11,688 nt of DNA from contig JAEXKM010000363.1 in NCBI GenBank assembly GCA_023445705.1, positions 1-11,688 of the forward strand, given 5' to 3'. This DNA comes from Pseudomonadota bacterium. Its GTDB lineage: Bacteria; Pseudomonadota; Alphaproteobacteria; Caulobacterales; Caulobacteraceae. A program made the position numbers and the translations under genes. Numbering within the stretch: the stretch's first letter is position 1; each line of letters opens with the position of its first letter. The notes under the pieces are model-generated. The model saw only the letters and a program-made list of their open reading frames with translations, was not told the origin of the DNA and did no database searches. This document shows, in pieces, positions 6,069 through 11,688 of this stretch.

Positions 6069-6938
6069 CTAGGTGCGTTCCACGACCAGCGTGAAATACT
6101 CCCGATCGAAGAGGCGATAGTAGAGCCAGGATGGCGCCTTGCGCGCGAAGGGCTGTACATCGTCCACGACGGCGGCCTGCGAGACATGCACGTCGAGCAG
6201 GGCGCGTTTCACGGCAGCCTGGCGGGTGATGTTCACCGCAACGGTCGGGGCCGGCAGGCCGGCTTCCGGCTCCTTCGGATACTGATCGCGAAAGGCCTGC
6301 ACCAGTTTGAGCGCCAGGGCGATCATCTGGCGCGGCAGGGTGGCCTGGTAGAGCCTTCGGACGGACGGCGCGCCGGCCTCCACGACCTCGCGCACCCAGC
6401 GTCCGGTCTGGACGTGGTCGCGATGGCCATAAAAGCCCACCTGCTCGTCGAAGCTGATGATCAGGCTCGGTTCGAAGCGCGCGATCAACTCGGCGATCTC
6501 CGTCTTGACCATCTCGCCATCGTGGCCGGGCAGTCCGCCGTCCGGATAGCTCAGCACAGCCACGTGGCGCGCACCGAGGGTGCGGCCGGCGGCCTCGGCT
6601 TCCTGGCGGCGAACCTCGGCGAGTTCCTTCGGCGAGTAGTGCGGGTGCTTGGCCGCTTCGCCGGCGGTCAAATAGACGAGGGTCAGTTCCGCCCCGCTCC
6701 GCGCCATGGCGCTCAGCGTGCCGGCGCTAGTGATCTCGTCGTCCGGATGAGCCCAAATGGCCATCACCTTGCGCGGCGCGCTTTCCGGAAACAGGTCCTT
6801 CGACACCGGCACGTCGTTGTCGTTGACCTGGCCCCGCGCCAGCCACAGCGTCGCCGCAGCCTTGCCGGCCATCAGGGCGGGCAGGACCCAGATCACGCGC
6901 AGGGCTCCGAGACGTTCATCTCCCGAGACTGGCGACAT
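6069..6938 (-). CDS. PIG-L family deacetylase with N-terminal membrane anchor
   Basis: A 289-residue zinc-dependent deacetylase-like protein. Residues about 12-35 (ALRVIWVLPALMAGKAAATLWL) form one hydrophobic segment, read as a membrane anchor or uncleaved signal. The catalytic domain follows: AHPDDE (63-68) supplies zinc ligands H64 and D67 with catalytic D66, and GHRDH (171-175) supplies the third ligand H175. The family removes N-acetyl groups from sugars such as N-acetylglucosamine in glycolipids, mycothiol or bacillithiol precursors; the substrate here is unknown. The C-terminal part (about 230-289) ends in YYRLFDREYFTLVVE. The ATG at 6938 has no good Shine-Dalgarno, and the internal M23 would cut the anchor, so the exact start is less sure. 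It is convergent with the glycoside hydrolase and divergent from the Tat-exported hydrolase. Confidence 0.88.
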   Translation of the reverse strand: MSPVSGDERLGALRVIWVLPALMAGKAAATLWLARGQVNDNDVPVSKDLFPESAPRKVMAIWAHPDDEITSAGTLSAMARSGAELTLVYLTAGEAAKHPHYSPKELAEVRRQEAEAAGRTLGARHVAVLSYPDGGLPGHDGEMVKTEIAELIARFEPSLIISFDEQVGFYGHRDHVQTGRWVREVVEAGAPSVRRLYQATLPRQMIALALKLVQAFRDQYPKEPEAGLPAPTVAVNITRQAAVKRALLDVHVSQAAVVDDVQPFARKAPSWLYYRLFDREYFTLVVERT

Positions 6939-7028
6939 GTTCGGCGTTTGTCATCTGGCGGAAGGCGTGCGCTTTTCTTCGCGAAACATCCGCGCAACAA
7001 ATGCCCCGCTCCATGCGCGCAACGACGA

Positions 7029-7035
7029 GGGAGGA
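7029..7035 (+). promoter_or_regulatory. Ribosome binding site of the dienelactone hydrolase gene
   Basis: GGGAGGA, 6 bases before ATG 7042. It fixes the start; the open frame further upstream to 6757 is antisense to the PIG-L gene and has no such site. Confidence 0.7.
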
Positions 7036-7041
7036 CCCGGC

Positions 7042-7908
7042 ATGTGCGACGATGACATCCACCAAGGCCTGATCGAGGATCCGACGGTTTCGCGGCGAAC
7101 CTTTGGTCTGATGAGTGCGGCCGCGGCCAGCCTCGCGGCGACGGCGGCTCACGCGGCTGCGGCGGTCGTCGAGAAGGACGTCGAGATCAAGACCCCCGAT
7201 GGGGTCGCCGACGCCGCCCTCTACTACCCCGAAGGCAAGGGCAAGTGGCCCGCGGTGGTGATCTGGCCCGATGTGGTCAGCCTGCGCCCGGTGTTCCGCG
7301 AAATGGGGCGTCGCCTAGCGTCCTCTGGTTACGTGGTGCTGGTGCCGAACCTCTATTACCGGGTGAAGCGCGCGCCGGTGGTCGAAGGCAGCTTCAACTT
7401 CGCCAGCCCCGAGGATCGCGCCAAGCTTACGCCCCTCCGCGCCAGCGTGACGCCCGAGGGCACGGACCGCGACGCTGTCGCCTATGTCGCCTTCCTCGAC
7501 GCCCAACCCCAGACCGATCGCAGCAGGAAGGTAGGGACCCAGGGCTATTGCATGGGCGGCCCGCTGGCCTTCCGGACCGCCGGGGCGGTCCCGGCCCGGG
7601 TCGGCGCAGTGGCCAGTTTCCACGGCGGCGGCCTCGTCACCGACCAGCCGACCAGCCCGGCGCTGCTGATCCCCAAGACCCACGCCGACTACCTGGTGCT
7701 GATCGCCGACAATGACGACAAACAGGATCCGGCGGCGAAGGATAAGCTCAAGGCGGCTTTCACCGCGGCCGGCCGTCCTGCCAAGGTCGAGGTCTATGAA
7801 GGCGCGGGCCACGGTTGGACCGTCAAGGGCAGCCAAGTCTACAACGAGCCGGCGGCCGAAAAGGCCTGGGCCGAGCTGCTGGCGCTTTACAAGAAGGCGC
7901 TCGCCTAG
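7042..7908 (+). CDS. Dienelactone hydrolase family protein with Tat signal
   Basis: A 288-residue alpha/beta-hydrolase. The N-terminus has a twin-arginine motif SRRTFGL (17-23) followed by an Ala-rich hydrophobic stretch, with likely cleavage after AHA or a nearby Ala (about 38-41). The mature protein should be folded in the cytoplasm and exported to the periplasm. Dienelactone hydrolase features follow: nucleophile elbow GYCMGG (168-173) with C170 in place of serine, an aspartate in IADNDD (D225 most likely) and H257 in GAGHGW. This Cys-Asp-His triad is that of carboxymethylenebutenolidase, but exported relatives rarely act in chlorocatechol breakdown, and no catechol pathway genes are nearby, so the substrate is open. 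The last 4 bases overlap the convergent S-formylglutathione hydrolase. The gap to the divergent PIG-L gene is 103 bases, with no clear promoter boxes; a TTCGCGAA palindrome lies at 6978-6985. Confidence 0.88.
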   Translation: MCDDDIHQGLIEDPTVSRRTFGLMSAAAASLAATAAHAAAAVVEKDVEIKTPDGVADAALYYPEGKGKWPAVVIWPDVVSLRPVFREMGRRLASSGYVVLVPNLYYRVKRAPVVEGSFNFASPEDRAKLTPLRASVTPEGTDRDAVAYVAFLDAQPQTDRSRKVGTQGYCMGGPLAFRTAGAVPARVGAVASFHGGGLVTDQPTSPALLIPKTHADYLVLIADNDDKQDPAAKDKLKAAFTAAGRPAKVEVYEGAGHGWTVKGSQVYNEPAAEKAWAELLALYKKALA

Positions 7909-8738
7909 AGCCGGGCTGCGTGCCAGGCGATGTGATCGCCGATGAAGCTCGTGATGAAGAAGTAGGAGTGGTCGTAGCCGTCCTGGATCCGCAAGGTCAG
8001 GTCGGCTCCGCCCTCCTTGGCCGCGGCTTCCAGGAGCTCCGGCTTCAGTTGCTCGCTGAGGAAGCTGTCGGCGCCGCCCTGGTCGACCAGGATCGCCCGA
8101 CCGCGGGCGCGGCCTTCGGCGATCAGCAGCGCCGCGTCATGCTCGGCCCAGGCCGCGCGGCCTTCGCCCAGATAAGCCGAGAACGCCTTTTCGCCCCACG
8201 GGCAGCGGGTCGGCGAAGAGATCGGCGCGAAGGCCGAAACCGTCTTGAAGAGTTGAGGATAGCGCAGGGCCAGGGTCAGCGCGCCGTGCCCGCCCATCGA
8301 ATGCCCGAAGACTCCCCGTCGCTCCGGATCGAGCGGGAAGCCGCTCTCCGCCGCCGCCAGCAGATCGACCGTGACATAGGTCTCCATGGCGAAGTGCGTC
8401 GACCATGGCTCCTGGGTCGCATCCACATAGAAGCCGGCGCCTTGGCCAAGGTCGTAGGCCGGATCGTCGGCGACGCCCTCGCCGCGCGGGCTGGTGTCCG
8501 GCGCTACGATCGCCAGGCCCGCCTGGGCCGCGTAGGCATAGGCGCCGGCCTTGGTGGTGAAGTTGTCCTCGGTGCAGGTCAGGCCGGAGAGCCAGACCGC
8601 GTAGGGCAGGGGGCCCGGCAGGCCGCCCGGAACGAAAACGCTGAAGCGCATGGGCGTGCCCGTCGCCGGACTGGCGTGACGCACATAGCTCAAGGTTCCA
8701 TCGTGGACCTTGTGTTGCTGCAGGATCTCGAGGGCCAT
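7905..8738 (-). CDS. fghA: S-formylglutathione hydrolase
   Basis: A 277-residue cytoplasmic esterase-D family enzyme. It hydrolyses S-formylglutathione to formate and glutathione (EC 3.1.2.12), the second step of glutathione-dependent formaldehyde removal. Family marks are SGLTCTEDNF (51-60, oxyanion region), APDTSPRGEG (79-88), the nucleophile elbow GHSMGGHGAL (145-154) with S147, D224 in DQGGADSF, and H257 in GYDHSYFF. Length is normal for the family. GGGAG lies 5 bases before ATG 8738. The usual partner, glutathione-dependent formaldehyde dehydrogenase (adhC/frmA), is not in the window, so the gene appears to stand alone here. Its stop and that of the Tat-exported hydrolase share bases 7905-7908, leaving no room for a terminator between the convergent genes. 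Confidence 0.95.
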   Translation of the reverse strand: MALEILQQHKVHDGTLSYVRHASPATGTPMRFSVFVPGGLPGPLPYAVWLSGLTCTEDNFTTKAGAYAYAAQAGLAIVAPDTSPRGEGVADDPAYDLGQGAGFYVDATQEPWSTHFAMETYVTVDLLAAAESGFPLDPERRGVFGHSMGGHGALTLALRYPQLFKTVSAFAPISSPTRCPWGEKAFSAYLGEGRAAWAEHDAALLIAEGRARGRAILVDQGGADSFLSEQLKPELLEAAAKEGGADLTLRIQDGYDHSYFFITSFIGDHIAWHAARL

Positions 8739-8798
8739 GCGGCTCCCTTACATGCTCTATAAGCTGGTCGCCAACGCTTCCTTGCGAGCCTGAAGACC

Positions 8799-9332
8799 GT
8801 GTCTGACGTCCTTATCCGCCCGTTGACCGCCGCCGACATGCCGGCCGTGGCCGAATTGCAGCTCGTCGCCTACCAGCCGCTCTATCATGAGGACCAGGAG
8901 GTGCTGGAGAGCCGGCTCGTCGCGGGCCCCGGCCTCTGTTGGGGCGCCTTCGTCGAGGACAGGCTGATCGCCTACATCCTCAGTCATCCCTGGCCGCCGG
9001 CCAGCCCTCCGGCGATCGGGACCCGGCTGGAGGCCCCCGCGGCCGACCTCGACAACTGGTTCATCCATGACCTGGCCATGGGGCCGGAGGCGCGCGGGCG
9101 CGGGGTGGGGCGCGCCCTCGCCCAGGCCGCCGCCGAGGCCGCCCGGGCCGCCGGCCTAGTTCGGGGCGACCTCATCGCCGTTCAGGGCGCCTGGGCGTTC
9201 TGGCAGAAGATGGGATATCGGCCCGAGGCGGATCTGCCGCCCGCGCTCGCCGCCAAGGTCGCCGGCTATGGCGAGGACGCCCGCTACATGACCATCGACC
9301 TGCTTGTCACGCCGGCGGTCCCACAAACGTGA
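8799..9332 (+). CDS. GNAT family N-acetyltransferase
   Basis: A 177-residue acetyltransferase. It begins MSDVLIRPLTAADMPAVAEL, the usual first strand and helix of the GNAT fold. The acetyl-CoA pyrophosphate loop is in IHDLAMGPEARGRGVGRAL (89-107), with the R-G-x-G-x-G/A pattern as RGRGVGRA. The last motif is AVQGAWAFWQKMGYRPE (127-143). It should acetylate an amine on an unidentified small molecule or protein. The start is GTG 8799; no ATG in frame gives the full first strand, and the Shine-Dalgarno is weak. A TATAAG at 8758-8763 would be a good -10 box about 30 bases before the start, but I see no matching -35 box. It is divergent from fghA and ends 67 bases before the 68-residue gene. Confidence 0.88.
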   Translation: MSDVLIRPLTAADMPAVAELQLVAYQPLYHEDQEVLESRLVAGPGLCWGAFVEDRLIAYILSHPWPPASPPAIGTRLEAPAADLDNWFIHDLAMGPEARGRGVGRALAQAAAEAARAAGLVRGDLIAVQGAWAFWQKMGYRPEADLPPALAAKVAGYGEDARYMTIDLLVTPAVPQT

Positions 9333-9399
9333 ACTGGCCCTTTCGCCTTCTGGGTGCAGAGTAACGAAGCTGCTTTCGGATCAAGGGACGGGTCGAAAG

Positions 9400-9606
9400 A
9401 TGCAAGGGTTCATTCTTATGGGCCGTCGCCTCGATGGCGTTTCACCTACGGCCGAATTCACACAAGGCGAGGACGTCACCCAGGTGATGGAGGAAGCGCG
9501 CTGCTTCCTCGACAGCCATCCGAGCTGCGATCTGGTCGAGATCTGGCTGGACGACGTCAAGCTCGCTTCGGTCAGCAAGCGGAGCAAGCCGCCGGCCTGG
9601 GGGTGA
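9400..9606 (+). CDS. Small hypothetical protein (68 residues)
   Basis: A 68-residue acidic protein of unknown function: MQGFILMGRRLDG at the start, then EFTQGEDVTQVMEEARCFLD, SCDLVEIWLDDVKLASVSK, and a basic tail RSKPPAWG. The predicted strand-helix-strand-strand pattern and GC-rich third positions suggest a real gene, and I have a faint memory of similar small proteins in Caulobacteraceae. The frame is open back to 9304, but that part overlaps the GNAT gene and reads as basic low-complexity. ATG 9400 is preferred; ATG 9418, preceded by AAGGG, is possible. C42 and C50 are its only cysteines. It is not a known toxin or antitoxin as far as I can tell. Confidence 0.6.
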   Translation: MQGFILMGRRLDGVSPTAEFTQGEDVTQVMEEARCFLDSHPSCDLVEIWLDDVKLASVSKRSKPPAWG

Positions 9607-9634
9607 ACCGCAACCCACGGAACTACGGCCGCGC

Positions 9635-9663
9635 TTGACCATTTACACTCCGGGCCGATGGGC
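9635..9663 (+). promoter_or_regulatory. Possible promoter of the crystallin/META pair
   Basis: TTGACC (9635-9640) is a five-of-six match to the -35 consensus in the 72-base gap before the crystallin gene. Seventeen bases on lies ATGGGC (9658-9663), a poor -10 box. The position is right, but the second box is too weak to be sure. Confidence 0.25.
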
Positions 9664-9678
9664 TCTGGGAGAGCAGCC

Positions 9679-10254
9679 ATGAGATTGAGTATTCTGCTGG
9701 CGTGCGGAGCGCTGGCCGCGACGGCTTCCGGGGCCTCGTTCGCACAGGATCGGATGGCTCCGAACGCCCAGTTCTTCTCTGGTGCGAACTTCACCGGCCG
9801 AACCCTGACCGTCACGCGGTCGTTGCCGATTTTTCCGGCGACCTGGGCGCCGCGGAGCGTGCGGATGGGCGGCGGCAGCTCCTGGGAGGTCTGCGATCAA
9901 CGCAATTTCCGCGGCCACTGCACCGTTCTCACCGGCTCGAGCGCCAACCTGCAGGCTCAGCTCGGCGTCCGCGGGGTCAGTTCGGTTCGCCCAGCGCAAC
10001 CTGAACGTCCGACGCCGCCACAGCCGGTGGGCGCCTCTCTCAAGGGCATGGCGGCCGAGTTCTTCCCGGCGCCGCAAGCTCGCGGCGTACGTATCGAGGC
10101 GTGCACTCGCGAAGGCGGATCGGCCGCCTGTATCTCCCGCGAGGCGACGAGCTTCTGCCGCTCGATTGGTTATGCCAGCGCCAGGAACAGCGCCGCCGAG
10201 ACGGTCGGCAGCCGGATCTTCCTGGCCGACGTCCTCTGCTCTAAGTGGAATTGA
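9679..10254 (+). CDS. Secreted beta/gamma-crystallin-fold protein with Cys-containing C-terminal domain
   Basis: A 191-residue exported protein. A Sec signal peptide covers 1-22 (MRLSILLACGALAATASGAS, then FAQ cleaved before D). Residues about 29-104 show a crystallin Greek-key pair: NAQFFSGANFTGRTLTV, then SVRMGGGSSWEVCDQRNFRGHCTVLTG, with the Y/F-x-x-x-x-F-x-G pattern. Such domains in bacteria often bind calcium and stabilise extracellular proteins. A proline-rich linker (106-117) leads to a second domain (about 122-191) with cysteines at 142, 151, 160 and 187, probably two disulfides in the periplasm; I do not recognise this domain by name. GGGAGA (9667-9672) lies 6 bases before ATG 9679. 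The stop overlaps the lipoprotein start as TGATG, so the two envelope proteins are coupled. Confidence 0.82.
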   Translation: MRLSILLACGALAATASGASFAQDRMAPNAQFFSGANFTGRTLTVTRSLPIFPATWAPRSVRMGGGSSWEVCDQRNFRGHCTVLTGSSANLQAQLGVRGVSSVRPAQPERPTPPQPVGASLKGMAAEFFPAPQARGVRIEACTREGGSAACISREATSFCRSIGYASARNSAAETVGSRIFLADVLCSKWN

Positions 10255-10670
10255 TGCGACACGTTTTTCCGGCCCTGGCTTTGCTTCTCATGTCCGCCTG
10301 TTCCACCACGCCGCCCCCGCCGGCAAGCGGGGGCGGCGACGCCCTCGTCGGATCTGAATGGCGTCTGGAAGACCTTCTTGGCGGCGGGATCATCGATCGC
10401 TCGAACGTGACTCTGCAACTCGCCGAGGATGGTTCTGCGGCGGGCTCGGGCGGCTGCAATCGCTATTTCGGCCGTTGGACGAAGCCTGCTCCCGGCAAGC
10501 TCTCGCTTGGAAAAATGGGGTCGACCCGGATGGCCTGCGCGCCCTCCCTCATGCAGCAGGAAGACAAGTTCCTCCGCGCGCTCGAAGTGGCCGACGCCTA
10601 CAGCTTCACCCCCGATGGCGCGTTGCTTGTGACGACCCCTCAAGGCCCCCTCAAGTTCCGAAAGGACTGA
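10254..10670 (+). CDS. META-domain lipoprotein (HslJ-like)
   Basis: A 138-residue lipoprotein. The signal peptide ends in a lipobox LMSAC (12-16), with C16 as the lipidated residue; Met at -3 is uncommon but tolerated. A short Pro/Gly linker (19-28) follows. The META domain (about 30-136) is recognised by LVGSEWRLEDL (31-41), GSGGCNRYFGRW (64-75), LSLGKMGSTRMAC (83-95), and LMQQEDKFLRALEVADAY (99-116). In E. coli the related HslJ is a heat-inducible envelope protein linked to novobiocin tolerance; the biochemical role of the domain is not settled. Its start shares one base with the stop of the crystallin-fold gene, and an in-frame ATG at 10245 is possible. A GNRA-loop hairpin spans its stop codon, and the autotransporter gene converges on it 22 bases on. 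Confidence 0.88.
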   Translation: MRHVFPALALLLMSACSTTPPPPASGGGDALVGSEWRLEDLLGGGIIDRSNVTLQLAEDGSAAGSGGCNRYFGRWTKPAPGKLSLGKMGSTRMACAPSLMQQEDKFLRALEVADAYSFTPDGALLVTTPQGPLKFRKD

Positions 10671-10674
10671 GGGG
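10647..10674 (+). terminator. Hairpin with GAAA tetraloop over the META gene stop
   Basis: CCCCTCA (10647-10653) pairs with TGAGGGG (10668-10674), and the stem continues inward as GT-CC/GGAC around a GAAA loop (10660-10663), with two single-base bulges on the left side. It sits between two convergent genes and includes the TGA stop. No T-run follows on either strand, so it is either a Rho-independent terminator of weak type or a 3' end stabiliser. Confidence 0.45.
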
Positions 10675-10692
10675 CGCCTCGAGCGGCCGGGG

Positions 10693-11688
10693 TCACCAGT
10701 TGAAGCGCACGCCGAACTTGGCCGTCCAGGCCTCGCTATCCTTGTCGAGGTTCCACTGGTAGCCGCCATTGACCAGCAGGGCGGCGTTCTTCGACATCTG
10801 CTTGGTCACGCCGCCGTTGAGCTGCATCCAGTTGGCGCCGAGATCCGTCTGGAAACTCAGCGGTCCGTCCTCGGTCGGGAAGGTCGTGCTCGGATCGTCG
10901 CGGAATTCATGCAGATAGTTCACCCGCAGCCATCCGGTGGTCAGCAGCGGGTCTTGCGGGTCGTCGTTCTGCCAGGTCCGGGCCACCCGCAGGCCGAGCC
11001 GTCCGACCATGGAGTCGGTGCTGTCGAAGGAGACGTCGGAGAAATAGTCCTTGGCCTTCTTCCCGTCGAAGGTCTGGTAGACGATCTGGGCTTGAGGCTC
11101 GACGACCCAGTTCTCGCGCACCCGGAAGGGATAGCCGCCTTCCAGCGAGAGCGCCCAGCCGGTGGCCTCGGCCTTGAGCTCCACCAGCCGCGGCGATCGC
11201 GCATAGCCGTCGTACCAGGTGTACTGCGCCACCCCGTCGAGATAAGCGCCCTGCTTCCAGAAATGCGTCCAGTACGCGCCGACGGAGTAGGCGTCGAGCC
11301 TGGCCGTGCCGGCTCGAACGCCCGCCACGTGCTCGACCTCGGCCCTTGAGCGGCCATAGGCGCCATAGAGACCAGCGTGGTCCCTCTGGCCGTTATCAGC
11401 CTCGTGACGATAGAGGTCCATGCCGATTTGCAGGGCCGCCAGATTGTAGTCGAAGCTCGGCCCTTCGTCGCTGTAGATGCCTAGTTCGCCGCCGTCGTGG
11501 TGGCCGTCCCAGGCGATGCCGCGCACCCAGGCGCCGTTGGCCGTCTTGCGGCTCTCTGGCCCGCTCCGCAGTTGCTCCTCCTCCCCGACCCGGTCGTGCA
11601 GGTTGTCCAGCACGGCGCGACCGTAGAAGGACGCTAGAGCCGGCAGCGCGGTGTAGAGCGAGGTCTCCACGCGATAGTCGGGCACCAC
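10693..11688 (-). CDS. Autotransporter outer-membrane beta-barrel domain, N-terminus beyond right edge
   Basis: The visible 331 residues are the C-terminal part of a larger type V secretion protein; the frame is open at the right edge. The first residues (VPDYRVETSLYTALPALASFYG, then NLHDRVGEE) form the junction between passenger and barrel that recurs in this family. The barrel proper begins at GAWVRGIAWDG and runs to the end as alternating aromatic strands (AYSVGAYWTHFW, GWALSLEGGYPF, WVVEPQAQIVYQTF, GRLGLRVARTW). It ends in KFGVRFNW, with the C-terminal aromatic residue recognised by the BAM machinery. The barrel would insert in the outer membrane and export the passenger, which is not visible. 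The stop lies 22 bases from that of the convergent META lipoprotein. The true start, signal peptide and passenger type cannot be judged here. Confidence 0.92.
   Translation of the reverse strand: MVPDYRVETSLYTALPALASFYGRAVLDNLHDRVGEEEQLRSGPESRKTANGAWVRGIAWDGHHDGGELGIYSDEGPSFDYNLAALQIGMDLYRHEADNGQRDHAGLYGAYGRSRAEVEHVAGVRAGTARLDAYSVGAYWTHFWKQGAYLDGVAQYTWYDGYARSPRLVELKAEATGWALSLEGGYPFRVRENWVVEPQAQIVYQTFDGKKAKDYFSDVSFDSTDSMVGRLGLRVARTWQNDDPQDPLLTTGWLRVNYLHEFRDDPSTTFPTEDGPLSFQTDLGANWMQLNGGVTKQMSKNAALLVNGGYQWNLDKDSEAWTAKFGVRFNW

Noticed and set aside
6186..7055. Rightward 289-codon frame over the PIG-L gene
   Set aside because: Antisense to the AHPDDE and GHRDH motifs; no family features of its own.
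7815..8762. Rightward 315-codon frame over fghA
   Set aside because: Antisense to the complete S-formylglutathione hydrolase; Arg/Gly-rich shadow.
8758..8763. TATAAG as a promoter for the GNAT gene
   Set aside because: It is a good -10 match, but no -35 box is found 16-18 bases upstream, so it is noted with the gene and not listed as a promoter.
10636..10655. Tandem copies of CCCTCAAG near the META gene end
   Set aside because: Only two short copies inside coding sequence; better explained by codon use and the hairpin there.
1..11688. Mobile elements, CRISPR arrays, toxin-antitoxin pairs or defence systems
   Set aside because: No transposase, integrase, terminal repeats, spaced direct repeats or known defence genes were seen. 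Gene content and composition look uniformly chromosomal.

Overview
This window reads as an ordinary chromosomal stretch of a GC-rich alphaproteobacterium, most likely Caulobacteraceae (Caulobacter or Phenylobacterium type). The basis is the high GC at third codon positions, tight gene packing with ATGA and TGATG overlaps, GANTC (CcrM-type) sites in control regions, and the gene mix: a eukaryote-like zinc glyoxalase I, S-formylglutathione hydrolase, a Tat-exported dienelactone hydrolase-like protein, a beta/gamma-crystallin-fold secreted protein, a META lipoprotein and an autotransporter barrel. The taxon is inferred from style, not from a marker gene. I see no tRNA, rRNA, CRISPR array, insertion sequence, phage gene or attachment site, and no gene-free stretch over 300 bases.

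Layout. Positions 1-2060 hold three leftward genes: a small alpha-helical protein with Cys/His residues, a glyoxalase-like VOC protein that overlaps it by 4 bases, and a SAM-dependent methyltransferase cut by the left edge. A sigma70-like promoter with a Fur-like dyad lies before the first of these. Positions 2282-4242 hold a leftward 127-residue unknown and, divergent from it, a WYL-domain regulator overlapping glyoxalase I (gloA-like) by 4 bases. The 84-base gap between the divergent genes carries several inverted and direct repeats, one centred on a GANTC site. After gloA comes a 46-base imperfect hairpin and then a cytoplasmic (alpha/alpha)6 glycoside hydrolase (4318-6063). Convergent to it is a membrane-anchored PIG-L deacetylase (6069-6938). 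Divergent from that is a Tat-exported dienelactone hydrolase (7042-7908), whose 3' end overlaps that of convergent S-formylglutathione hydrolase (7905-8738). A GNAT acetyltransferase and a 68-residue unknown follow on the plus strand. Next is a coupled pair for the envelope, a crystallin-fold secreted protein and a META lipoprotein (9679-10670). The right edge holds the barrel end of a convergent autotransporter.

How they fit together. Glyoxalase I and S-formylglutathione hydrolase are both glutathione-dependent aldehyde-detoxification enzymes, removing methylglyoxal and formaldehyde adducts respectively, but they sit in separate transcription units. The clearest functional link is the WYL regulator fused at operon level to glyoxalase I, with an operator-rich divergent promoter. 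The crystallin/META pair and the autotransporter all act in the periplasm or outer membrane. No multi-gene defence or novel enzymatic system is evident. The most unusual features are regulatory: the dyads at 2682-2748, the Fur-like promoter at 2089-2123 and the hairpin at 4257-4302.
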